Source: Polytrichum commune
Lineage: Eukaryota > Streptophyta > Polytrichopsida > Polytrichales > Polytrichaceae
Direction: 5' to 3'
NCBI GenBank assembly: GCA_950295325.1
Contig: OX485805.1
Location: 53,160,758 to 53,220,757, forward strand
Length of the DNA stretch: 60,000 bases
Shown: piece after piece, positions 46,521-57,849 of the stretch
How positions within the stretch are numbered: the stretch's first letter is position 1
How the letters are laid out: each line of letters begins with the position of its first letter
Notes under the pieces: model-generated
What the model saw: the letters and a program-made list of their open reading frames with translations, nothing else
Database searches by the model: none
What the model was told of the DNA's origin: nothing
Translations under genes and position numbers: made by a program

Positions 46521-48800
46521 ATGTTAGAGTGTCCACCAGGAAATGGCCTTAAGCTCTCATTTTGCACCAACTTCCAAACCTCGATAGTTGCACATGGAAA
46601 TTGGTGTTGCCTGCTCCTAAACCTTGTATTATGTGCTTTTATCCTGAAAAAGAGTGTTTTCTTGTGTAGATCACATTACTTTTCAGGAGAGATCATTCCT
46701 TAGTACAAGATTTCGGGCCCAACGGCACCCTTCCAATTCTCTACAGACTCTGCTCCAAAAGCTCGACTAGTTGTGCAGTGAGTACCTGTGATAACGCTGA
46801 GCTAGACAGTGGGATTTCATGCATGAAGACAATTGTTCCAGAATCCCATTGGCATCAGCAGGGCATCCTCACTCGAAGAAATCCTCAACACCATTGATTC
46901 ACTGTATTCGCAAGAGTATGAGGGAACGTGTTGATAGTTTTTGCGAGCAAGGATGCTCCTGTTGATGCCAGGAATTGTGGGCCATTTGTCTCATGCAGAG
47001 CATAAACTACCGTGGCTCAATAGTTGTGGGGACACAACTTCAGAACAAGGGGACTACACCAAAAATCTGGACTTTGTCGCAAAACTTACTGGTCAATATG
47101 CTGGGATCAAGTAGGACTCCATAATTTGTACAACACCCGAGTCTGGTGATCTTCTCTCCATATTAGTCTATGCGCTATCTTAGTGCTACCAATTTGGTGG
47201 TGAATTCTGAAATCTGGAAGTCTTTCGATTTCCTTCAGTTTGGTCTTGGAGTGGGGTTAGTGGTTTTTATCACTTAAGGTAGACGTGCCTAAATTCCTAA
47301 ATGATCTAGACACCTGTATTTGTGTGGTATGTGGTTAGGTGTGGATCTAAGCACTGGCACCAAAAAGACATGTGCTTAAAAGAGATTGGATTATGTGTCC
47401 AAGATATGTTAACCATTTTAGGCTCAATAGTCAACATGATTGGGGGGATTTGTATGGCCACTAAATGAGCACAAGAATTTTCACTTTGATAATGAAAAAG
47501 ATATATGTATGAGCTCTGTATATTGTGAGGCAAATGGGTATGTGCACGATTTGGATTTGGTAATGATAGGCTTGCACTGATTGTGTGTTTCATATTGTAA
47601 AAGAAGTGGGTGCAGATAAAAGCAATTCCATCTAGAGTACATCTACCTTGTGCTAACTTGACACAATTATAGTGAAGCTTTCCATGTTCATCAGACACAT
47701 GTACAGTAGGTGTCCATGTCATGATAAACTAACAAACCACAAAATGATTCAGTTTCTGTGCAAATTATGTATGTGTTTGTCTGCCAGAGGGAGGTGGTGC
47801 TTTACACAAATTTGTGTGCAGTGGATATTGATTTGGTCTGGGCAGGGATTACAACTGTCTCGAGCAGTAACGTGGGAGTGCATCTAGGTGGACTCAGTTG
47901 TTAAGAAGAGGAAACTATATTTAAACTATCACAAAGTTGTGAATTGTCAGTCTTGAGGGATCTTGAATTCCATGGTATAAGAAATTATTTGAGTACTAGG
48001 CCCCATGTGGATTATGATGACGAAGAGTCCGCATTCTGCTTCAGGAGATTGAGCATTCTGAACATTGATTTTTTTTAACACTTTGTGATTTAGCACATGG
48101 GAACCCATTCAGCAAGGGTTTTTCTTTGAGGGTTTTGACAAATTTGATGCATGCTATTTACTTTAATCTTGTTGGTGGAAACATAAATAGGACATCCAGC
48201 TCGATGTCATTTTAGAGACATATATAAAAGCATCAGAGAAGAGCACGTGTGAGATGTAGATTTTTTACATTGAACACTATATTCGTTAAATTGAGACTTT
48301 CTCTAGTCTCAAATTAATATATGGATCAAAGAACTTGAAGAGGCCCGAAACTATATTGTCAACAATCTCAATTATATTATATGTTCTAATATCCCAAATC
48401 TATGATGTGCGGACATAAGCACATATGGTAGAGCACTCGACACCAACTTCATCAACAAAAACACATTGGGTAGAGCACTCCAAACAAGTTTCACCCAAAA
48501 AAAATATAAAATGATTTCTATTATTAGCATGTGCAATAGAATATAGACATTGCAACATACAAAGTGCATGTAATAAATGCATATTTCTTCATTCGACAAT
48601 ATAGTCCCAAACATAATAATAAGATGAACTTCATTTTTTTTTGAAATATAGTAAATGGATATTCATCCAACTCCAAACAATATAGTATTCGTAAGTTCTA
48701 CCCAAACTCTGCCCCAATTTTGAAGAGCACACATATGTGTAATTTATATTGCTATAATTACGTATTAAACTATAATCATGCTAACACAATCCTACCAACT
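46521..48800. other. Gene-poor sequence, nothing recognised
   Basis: The longest open stretch is 138 codons on the minus strand at 47306-47722, with ordinary low-complexity composition and no domain. No paired repeats were seen. Confidence 0.45.
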
Positions 48801-51609
48801 TCTCATTCAACGTGGGTTGCTTCTTGTGCAATCCGAGCAAGGTTGTCTTTTGCAAAAGTTATGTACTTTTGAGGGATGGACACTGATCCACTATGGTTTT
48901 TCCGTGGTTTCCATGCTATGAATATGGAATCTGTATCTACCCAAGATGGACCGTGCTCAGAATCCACCTTCCACCGAAAGTTAGGGTTTGTATCCCAGCC
49001 TGTATAATGCCGAATCACATCTTCATTCTTTGATGTCGGTCGATAGTACTCCACTTGTATTTGTCGAAAATGAGGGCTAGAAGTTACAAAATTGGGTTTG
49101 GACAAAGCTCTTGCCACCCACACTGGCTTTGCATATGTCTCGTCTCCAGGACGCAAAATGAGCATATAACCTTCATGACAATCCACTGCAATGCAGAAAG
49201 ATGGTGGGGGACGACTACTAGCCGGCCCCACGTAATGGTCGTCCACATCAAACTCCTCTCGAACCTCTCCATTTCCCAAAAGACTAGGCTCTGAAGCTTG
49301 TACATCGACTCGTGTTTGTGGCCAAAATCCATGCCTCAAAGTATGAGGGCTATCTTGGTGGAGGTCTGCCAAGGCGGCACGAACACGTGTCCAATAATTA
49401 TGTATCCAACTCCCATAACGATGCCAACATGATCCGCCAACATCCGCTATTTTCAAACTCTCCCAATATTGTATGAAGCCTGATATACCTTTCAAAATAT
49501 CCTCCAAATTCTTCATGGCTATTGGCTTGCAAGGCCTAGGCTCCCCATCTGGTAACATGGTCTTTCCATCCGCATCCACGCGCCACACAAGAAGACCCTC
49601 CGGCGGGCTCCAGTCTTGTGTCGTGCACAACAACTTGTATTGCATGGCCGGGACACCATCGTCACGCATATAGAAGCGGAATTGTTGTGCCTTCGTATGC
49701 CCGATCAATCGGTGAGCTCCACTTCGAATATAAGGTTCTATAAATGCCTTGAAGTCTGGCACCTCCTCAATCATATGGGGGATGACCGGAACGTTATCCA
49801 AATCCATGTACGACTTCATCAATAACGGGATTGTAGGAAAATCCTCCTCCCGCAACTTCATGCTCCACCGCCCAAAAGATACATCAATATCATCGTGCGT
49901 GTGGCCTACCAATAGGAAGGACACAAAAACCTCCTTGAAAATGCCTTTCGCAACCAACAACCACCAATATGCAAAAACATATCTACTTTTATTGTCCTTG
50001 GCACAATTGTCCAATTGGACACGCAAAGTGGGAGGCAACTTTTTGGCAATCACGGGATCACTGGGTGGCTCTGGCAACGAATGAAAGCATACATCTTTTC
50101 CATCCAACAACGCTTCATATAGAGGTGTTGAACCCGTGTTTTCAAATAACAATCATGAAGAATAGGCTGGCGGTTTCTCTAAATCACGTAAAAGCCTTGC
50201 AAATGACCCTATCGTGTGGTTTGAATCCGCTGGATACAAATCAAGAGCATAATGAGCAAACTTGACATCACCGTGTCCATGTGCAATCATTCCTGCAATG
50301 CCAACCCAACGTGATTAGATATAATTAAACCATTTTGAGTGAATCCATGTTCTCAAGTACATCACGGAATAAAAAAACCACAACATTTAGGGTATGTCAT
50401 GACATTGTTTCGAAGTTCACCTGTAACCGATACATGCAACTTAAAAAACCCATATGTGGCCTTGATTCGATTTGCAAAACATGGGGAGGCTGTTTTGGCA
50501 TGGTCCATTTTGTCATGGATGACCGTAAGAACCTCCAAGGGCCTGGAGATGGACAAAGCTTTATTTGTGTAGTAATCATTACGGTGTGCCTCTTGCATGT
50601 TTACGTGCTTGAAATAGTTCAATTGATGCGCTGCATATGACTCGGTACCCATCGTGTGTGCATCCCAGAGGCGCTTCAACTTCTCGCAATTAGAGCACCT
50701 GGCAAATTTGTCCCCTCGTCTTTTTGTAATGTATTCGCTAAAGTTTTGTTTCTTGATTGCACTCAATTTTGACAATGAAATTGGCTCCAACCCAATCTTC
50801 TCGCCAACTGCATTCACGTCCAACAATATGTCTTTCCATTTTGTGCCTGTGGGAAGAACTTTCTCCACAACCTTTTCACCGGTTGTGAGTGTGCGTGTTT
50901 TGTGCGGCATTGCATCGGCAAGGGGGACAATGATGGTTGCTAGAGTGGCCGTTGCTTGCCTTGTTGCTTCCCTAGGCTTCTTTAAACCCACATTACCATG
51001 GTGACGGGACCGGCGGCCTTCCTTGGCATAAGCAGCTTGTCAATAAAAGTCCGCTTTCGACACACCGTGAATGGTGTACCATGCCTTACAACACACGTCT
51101 ATGCTTTCAATGGTGATGACCTTGCGACCCATCCCATTCACATGTATCGCCCTATGGACATCAAGTTTTCTTGTGGATCTTAGACGGAAATCTCCAAGCC
51201 ACATTTCTTTGCGGATGGCCTTCAATTTATCCCTTGGAAACAATTGGCAACAACGATGCACACAACAATCCTTTGTGGCAACTTCTCTAATGGACTCCTC
51301 CCCGAGCAACCTTTGACGTTTACAATCAGTTGCAGACGGAGCAGGACGTGCCAATGTATCGTACTTTCTTTGACCCTTGCGCGGCCGCATGTTTGCTTGC
51401 ACCTCCTTTTCGATTTGCATGTGTCGTTGCTCATGTTCACGCAAGCTAACTCCATCAATTGTGACATTCCTCAATGGCCACCTGCGGAGGGAGAACCTAT
51501 GAGTGGGATCCACCTCGGAATGAACGACCGACTCCAATATGACAACCCCAACGTCCTCGGTGCCAAGTGGGTTTTCATCAATGCAATCTTGCGGATGGGT
51601 GTTACGGCA

Positions 51610-51614
51610 AATCC
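51610..51614. repeat. Target duplication AATCC of the solo LTR
   Basis: AATCC at 51610-51614 is repeated at 52588-52592, immediately outside the LTR ends. Counting one copy only, the DUF7869 reading frame is continuous across the site. Confidence 0.95.
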
Positions 51615-52587
51615 TGTCGCGCACCTCTCCATGAGGAGTGGCCGAAACACCATGGGCACAAGGGGGACCCCGGAGTGACACCCGGGACTTGTGGCGCCGT
51701 TGGTGAGAGGGCCCAAGTGATCCTAGTGTGGGTGAGGGCCCCGGGCGTTGGGAACGCCTCCCACCCACGGATACTAGGATGCACAAGGGTAAGGCCATAA
51801 GCTATGCGTAGCTCATGGCGTGGTGATTCTAGAATGCTCAAGATCACCTCAATCGGAGGTGTGAGCTAGGAGTTATGGCCATTTGAGTGGGGTGCTGTCC
51901 CGGGACAGCGCCCTGGTACAGCAGTACCTGGGAGTGATTCCCGGGACTGCCAAGGTTCAAACAGGCATAACTTCCTCACCACTTGCTCAAATGGAGCAAG
52001 TGAGGAGTCCATCGGCATCTACGTGAAGCGTAGATGAACATGGAGTGGTTGGTTGTTATGATCAGACATCATACAAGGAAGTTATGATGGTCTGAAGCTG
52101 CTGGGGGGGTTCTAGGCCCAGCAGCTAAAGGAAAATGTCCAGTTGGCCCCAACTCTTGGTAGAGAGACAAGAGGTTGGTTGACGGTGGGGTAGGGGCCCC
52201 GCGTGAAGTCCTAGAGGCTTATATGGGTGAGGTGGTGTGGCCTCACCCACCCGAGGCCGAACGGCAAGGCCTCCATGGGCTTTGGCCTATTGTGAGGCCA
52301 TAGTTGCCTAGTATGCTTCGGGTTGTTGTAGTGTTGCTCCGGCAACGCGATGATCAACATAGGATTGGACTTCCATGGATGGAAGTCCACATTGGGGAAA
52401 TGGGTTACCGATTAAGGGGTGAGTCCCGAAAGCAAAGTAGGAGGGTTGGTTCCCTCCTATGAACTATTGGTCCGGGGTAAGAGGAGCTATCCATTAGCAT
52501 GGCGGAATGCGAAGGGTTAGCGCTCGTAACCTTTGCTAGAAACGAAAATTGGCAAGATTATTAAGGGACCTAGCAAGGGTTGCGACA
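51615..52587 (+). mobile_element. Solo LTR of the gypsy family, inside the DUF7869 gene
   Basis: 973 bases beginning TGTCGCGCACC and ending GGGTTGCGACA, so TG...CA ends with an inverted TGTCGC/GCGACA. It is the reverse complement counterpart of 53045-54016, with scattered base differences and few indels. A TATA-like CTTATATGGG lies near 52217. No internal region remains: it arose by recombination between the two LTRs of a full element. It is older than the adjacent full element but younger than the gene it cuts. Confidence 0.95.
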
Positions 52588-52863
52588 AATCCCCTCCGCC
52601 ACAACAACTCCACTATCGTTAAGAAGTATCACCTCCAAATTCACCCACGAAGCCCTTGAAAGTCCCGTACATTCAACAATGGGACACTGCGGTACGGAAG
52701 ACGAAGGTAAATCCAAATGATCTTCATCCGCACTGTCAGCCATAGTAGCCTCCCCAACAATGTCTAAGTCATCATCAGATGCAGATGGCCAATTGGCCAT
52801 GTCATCAGATGACCAATCCCCTATTTCACTAAACCCATCCATTCTGCCTACACACATGAACAT

Positions 52864-53044
52864 TGAACATTGTCAAAAAATCACAAAAATTGTAGGTTCA
52901 AATCGAAGAACACAAGAACCATCATATATAAACAAAATTGCAAATACTCAGTGCTCATACAAGTTCATATGACTGATATGCCATTGGGTTCGTAAAGGTT
53001 TCGGATGGCCAGTGGCCACACTGTCATCCAGATCCCATCCACAC
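52864..53044. other. Upstream flank of the DUF7869 gene
   Basis: 181 AT-rich bases between the presumed start codon and the gypsy element, including a TATATAAA at about 52925. This is a candidate promoter about 60 bases upstream of the ATG on the minus strand (TTTATATA on that strand). The remaining upstream region has been displaced by the gypsy insertion. Confidence 0.4.
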
Positions 53045-54016
53045 TGTCGCAACCCTTGCTAGCCCCTTTAGCAATCTTGCCAATTTTCGTTTCTAGCAAA
53101 GGTTACGAGCGCTAACCATTCGCATTCCGCCATGCTAATGGATAGCTCCTCTTACCCCGGACCAATAGTTCATAGGAGGGAGCCAACCCTCCTACTTTGC
53201 TTTCGGGACTCACCCCTTAATCGGTAACCCATTTCCCCAATGTGGACTTCCATCCATGGAAGTCCAATCTTATGTTGATCATCGCGTTGCCGGAGCAACA
53301 CTACAACAACCCGAAGCATACTAGGCAACTATGGCCTCACATTAGGCCAAAGCCCATGGAGGCCTTGCCGTTCGGCCTCGGGTGGGTGAGGCCACACCAC
53401 CTCACCCATATAAGCCTCTAGGACTCTACGCGGGGCCCCTACCCCACCGTCAACCAACCTCTTGTCTCTCTACCAAGAGTTGGGGCCAAGTGGACATTTT
53501 CCCTTAGCCGCTGGGCCTAGAAGCCCCCAGCAGCTTCAGACCATCATAACTTCCTTGTATGATGTCTGATCATAACAACCAACCACTCCATCTTCATCTA
53601 CGCTTCACGTACATGCCGATGGACTCCTCACTTGCCCCATTCAGGCAAGTCTTGAGGAAGTTATGCCTGTTTGAACCTTTGCAGTCCCGGGAATCACTCC
53701 CAGGCACTGCTGTACCAGGGCGCTGTCCCGGGACAGCGCCCCACTCAAATGGCCATAACTCCTAGCTCACACCTCTGATTGAGGTGTTCTTGAGCATTCT
53801 AGAATCACCACGCCATGAGCTACGCATAGCTCATGGCCTTACCCTTGTGCCTCCTAGTCTCCATGGGTGGGAGGCGTTCCCAACGCCCGGGGCCCTCGCC
53901 CACACTAGGATCACTTGGGCCCTCTCACCAACGGCGCCACAAGTCCTGGGTGTCACTCCGGGGTCCCCCTTGTGCCCATGGTGTTTCGGGCACTCCTCAT
54001 GGAGAGGTGCGCGACA
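53045..54016 (-). repeat. Gypsy 3' LTR with three strong palindromes
   Basis: 972 bases (plus strand TGTCGCAACCC to GGTGCGCGACA). Perfect inverted repeats: arm GGACTTCCAT at 53244-53265, arm GGCGCTGTCCC at 53719-53740 (no loop), arm CCATGAGCTA at 53813-53836 (4-base loop). A TATA-like box lies near 53407. It contains no gene; apparent open frames inside are repeated unchanged in the other LTR copy. Confidence 0.95.
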
Positions 54017-54030
54017 CTCACCCCCACCAA
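54017..54030 (-). promoter_or_regulatory. Gypsy polypurine tract
   Basis: Minus-strand TTGGTGGGGGTGAG abuts the 3' LTR, as required for plus-strand priming. It also confirms that the element reads on the minus strand. Confidence 0.85.
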
Positions 54031-54880
54031 ACGGAGTCGATGCCCTCATCGACTATACTCGTAGTCGGCACACCAATTCTCAAGTTGCCATCCTCTATGG
54101 TGCCGCATTGTGTTTACCTTAGGGCGCGACCCCCACAATGCATCTTCAAATTTGGCATAGTCCCAAAGGTGTCGTTTCTAGGTGGTCCGTTAGCGACCTT
54201 GGAACTCCTCCAAGGACCTAACCTATACTAGACCCACCTACTTCGGGACTCACTTGGGTTGCCCCTCCTTTGGGGCCTCCCCCATTAGGCTCCACTAGCC
54301 TAACGTGACACATCTAGGCAAGACCTCAACGCTTCCACTAAGTTGTCTCGGTTGCAACTCCGAGATGGCTTTCCATTGTTAAGCCACGCCTCGATCGCAC
54401 GGGGGTGATGCCAAGTCCCGCCCGACTCGGTTCCCACTTTGCTCTTTCGAGACATGGGTTCATGACTCCCATGCGCCAACTTTCGTTAGCTCGCGGGTAG
54501 CACTTTTATGAGCACGCGCCATCACCTTGCCCCCGCCCGGACAAGCCCACAACTAAGAAGTTTCTTGGTTTTATCCAAGGCCCCTCCAAGCCATGGCCCC
54601 CAATTACTCGGCTTACCCAACCTAGTTTGGCATATCTATTCCCCCTCTTCCATTAACCAAGCACAAGTACAAGACTAGGACCTCATCTCATACTTTTCTC
54701 TTTGCACCACTAAAGTTTGGAATTTATTCCCTCAAGCCAAAGAACAAGTTCATGTTGTGGCATAATTAACCTCGAAGGTAAGTGTGCTACTAGCGTCTCT
54801 CCCCCACTAAAGGAGATTGATGTCCTCATCAATGCCTACGCTTCATTTTATTGGAATCCTTAGCCTTAGTTTCTTCAAAG
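54031..54880 (-). other. Gypsy 3' untranslated spacer
   Basis: About 850 bases between the chromodomain remnant and the polypurine tract. It is C-rich on the plus strand with no recognisable frame. Confidence 0.6.
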
Positions 54881-54889
54881 TGCTTCACC

Positions 54890-57842
54890 TATTCATTGGT
54901 GTTCACCATGTCTCTTGCCGCCACCCAAGCGGTTTCTTTTTCATGGTATCCTCACCATTTCACCAAGTACTCTTTTGTACATTTTTTTCATTTTCACTTG
55001 GGCTTCCTACACTTGAGGGTGCCCTCCTACCTCATGTTCCAAATGACGTCCACAAGGTCGGGACGTGGCCTAATCACTTGCTTGTGATCGGGCCACAAGG
55101 TGTCGTCCTAAAATCACTTTCGTAATGAGACCTGAAATGTCGGATGCACTTTGATCTCCGGCGGTAATTCCAACTTATACATGTCCTTGAACACTTGTTC
55201 CACAATGGAAAACGAAGCTCCAATTTTGGACATGAACTTTTGAAGTAAGGCCTTTGGGCAAGGTGAAGTTGTCCACATTCAACAACACCTTATTGGCCCA
55301 CCTCATACTCCACTTCGCGTCTTCCGGCATTGATTTGCACTCTGTAGCACCTTCGGGCTTTCTCCACCAACAACTTGGTCATCTCCAAGACTTGTTCACG
55401 CTTCTTGGCCAAGTCCTCACCATCTTGGTTGAACTCTAGTGTTGAATGTGCCCCCTCGAGAGCTAGGTTAATAGGTTGGAGCGCATCCACTCCATAAGCC
55501 ACCACCAAAGACCACCCCTTGGTAGCCAAGTGCGTGGCTACATTGCAATTACACTCCGCTCGACCCACATAGTCCGCCCAATCTCCTTGGTCCGCCCCCA
55601 CCAAGTTCCTCAAGTATTGCTTCAAGACTCCATTCACATCCTCCGCTTTCCCATTCATTTGGGAATGCAAGGCCGTGCTAAACCTTAGTTTCATTCCGAC
55701 CTCCTTAGAGAAATGCATTGAAAATGCACTTGTGAACTTTGGATCTTGATCCCACACAATCACTCTTGGCAACCCGTGGTGCCTCAACCATCCTTTGAGA
55801 AAAGGCTATGCGGTCTCCAACGCGGTGGCGGTTCCCACAATTGGCACCATGTGTGCCAACTTGGCAAACCGCTCTACCATCAACAAGATGGCATCATACC
55901 CATGTGACTCCGGCAAACTTGTGATCAAGTCCATGCACATACTATGCCATGGCGCCGACGGGATAGGCAACGGTTGCAAGAAACCGCCTTGCTTTTGGTA
56001 AGAGGCTCGGTTCACTTGGCACTTTATTCACGCCTTCACAAAGTGGGTTATATCCTCCTTTATGCACCGCCAATGGTACCTCCATGACACCATTCTATGG
56101 CGGTTTTTTCTTTCTCCTCTATGGCCGGCAATAGGACTATCACATTTTTCCTTCAAAACCGATAGCCTCAACTTGCCTTGAGGCACATACACCCGACTTT
56201 GCTTACACTTGAACAATCCGTCCACCAACTTAACCTCTTTGAGCACCTTGCTCTTGCGAAGCTCACCTAAAAGCTTTTGTGCCTCGGGGTAGTGAATTTA
56301 CCCCTCCCGTATCTTGCATCACAAGTTTCCTTCGCCGGCACACATTAGCCACAAGGTTTGGATGGTTCTCATTGCTTGGAACTCATCCGGTCTACTTAGC
56401 ACATCCGGCACCACATTTCCACGGTCCGGTTTGTGGACCAAATCCACCTTCATAAGCGCCAAGCTATCATGCCAACGCAATGATTTGGCGCTCACTTACG
56501 CTTGTATGTCAAAATACTTTTAGGACACATTGTCCTTGTAGACCTTTACTTTGTGCGACCCCAACTAGTGTCGCCACATCTTCAAGCAATACACTACGCA
56601 AAGAAGTTCTTTGTCATAAGTTGGTTGTCTTCTTTGACAACCATCGAGCTACATGCTCGCATATGCAATGGCCATCCATCTTACACATAATCCACCATTG
56701 GCAAAATCATTCACCCCCATATGCACCTCAAAAGGTTTGTCAAGCTCCGTGAACTTGAGCACGGGCGGCGAAGAGAACTTGGTCTTAAGCTCCCCAAAGA
56801 CTCGTGACAAACATCATCCCACTCTTGGGATAGCCATTTCTTCCACAAGTCGAACCATCGAGCTTCATGCTCTCGTATGCAATGGCCATCCATCTTGCAT
56901 CAACATCTGCCAATGGTAAAGTCCTCGCCCCCCGTATGCACCTCAAAAGGTTTTTCAAGCTCCGCGAACTTGAACACGGGTGGTAAAGAGAAACTTGGTC
57001 TTAAGCTCCTCAAAGACTTGGTGGCAAGGCTCATCCCACTCTTGGGATAGCCATTTCTTGCACAAGTTGGACAAGCTTCTACAACCATGGAGCTTAATGC
57101 TCCCATAAGCAATGGTCTTCCATCTTGGATCAACATCCGCCAATGGTAAAGTCTTTTGCCTTTATGTGCACCTCAACATGCTCATGAAAACCCGAAACTT
57201 GACCACATCTTGTGAAGAGAACTTTTTCTTGAGCTCCCCAAAGGCTTGGTGACAAGGCTCATCCCACTCTTGGGATAGCCATTTTTCCAACATGTTGACT
57301 AAGGTTCTAGCAACCTTAGAAAAACCATGAATGAAATGGTGGTAGTAGTTGTCTGAGCCAACAAATGACCTAAGCCCTTTTCTTGAGTCAAGGGCCAATT
57401 CTCTTCTTGGATTGCCTTGACATTCTTCATGTTTGTCCACCAACTTCCTTTGTCACCACATACCTCAAGAACTCAATCTCTCGTTGAGCAAAGTTATTTT
57501 TCATTCCTTGGCGGTAACTTTTTGGGCAACACATTGGTGAATACATCCTTGTATCTCACCAACATCCCACCAATGTGATTTGGAGGAGGCCCATCTTTCC
57601 TAGCCTCTCCATACATTCCTTGGAGTTGCTCCAATGGAACCACGACCATTATGTTTTCTATTTTTCAGTTGGTCCATTAAGACCAAATTCACCTTGGGTC
57701 CTCCTACCATAGGAGTCCTTGTCAATTTGAACTTCAATTCTTTGCCATTATGACACATCATAATGCACCGCAAGCTCACCGGCTTGCACCTCTTATTTAT
57801 CATGTGAGTTTCAAAGTAGGTGACCTTTCCAATGACATGCAC
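54890..57842 (-). pseudogene. pol: Gypsy pol remnant: RNase H, integrase, chromodomain
   Basis: Read right to left with many frame changes. 57842-57530: LVRYKDVF and VLPKKLPP, the segment before reverse transcriptase. Then directly EIEFLRYVVTKE and RSFVGSDNYYHHFIHGFSKVA, the end of reverse transcriptase, so the fingers/palm with the YxDD site are missing. 57300-56680: RNase H entry, present three times. 56460-56390: the KPDRGNVVPDVLSRPDE segment. 56246-56030: integrase zinc-binding part with AGHRGERKNRHR. 56015-55806: MDLITSLPESHGYDAILLMV. 55787-55290: VIVWDQDPKF and LHSQMNGKAEDVNGVLKQYL with the remaining catalytic residues. 55000-54910: chromodomain-like YLVKW, stop, GYHEKETAWVAA. Chromodomains mark chromoviruses. 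Gag and protease were not recognised. Confidence 0.85.
56680..57300 (-). repeat. Triplication inside the RNase H region of the gypsy element
   Basis: Three tandem units of about 180-240 bases (about 56680-56886, 56887-57121, 57122-57300) each contain ATCCCACTCTTGGGATAGCC and a GAGCTCCxCAAAG block; on the minus strand each reads KWLSQEWD. In intact elements this segment occurs once. The units have diverged, so the event is not very recent. Confidence 0.85.
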
Positions 57843-57849
57843 CTCATTT

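Larger units (their letters stand above)
48803..52863 (-). pseudogene. DUF7869-type gene, disrupted by a solo LTR and nonsense codons
   Basis: Likely start ATG 52863 or 52842 (MDGFSEIGDW), with an acidic N-terminus. The frame runs to 52588, is cut by the solo LTR 51615-52587, and resumes in phase at 51609. Next come a cysteine-rich region (DCCVHRCCQLFP), CCKAWYTIHGVSKADFY, a TGA at 51040-51042, then LKKPRE, CSNCEKLKRLWD and the frame end near 50365. A short intron is likely (acceptor after 50293). Exon 2 reads MIAHGHGDVKFAHYALD, meets TGA at 50153-50155, then stays open for 449 codons to 48803. That part carries VQLDNCAKDNKSRYVFAYW and FLLVGHTHDDIDVSFGRWS, which I recognise as the DUF7869 signature. 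The exon 1 frame does not join exon 2 unless a one-base shift occurred, probably in a run of seven T near 50377. The function of DUF7869 is not established; the LDNC...N and GHTHDDID motifs recall RNase H-fold transposases, but that is inference. The rest of the frame is well preserved, so inactivation is recent. Confidence 0.8.

Noticed and set aside
47306-47722. 138-codon minus-strand open stretch as a gene
   Set aside because: No recognisable domain, no supporting promoter or relatives in the window, and low-complexity composition.
53559-54122. Open frames inside the gypsy LTR (repeated at 59625 and, inverted, near 51602-51847)
   Set aside because: They are repeated only because the LTR is repeated, overlap palindromes and carry no domain.
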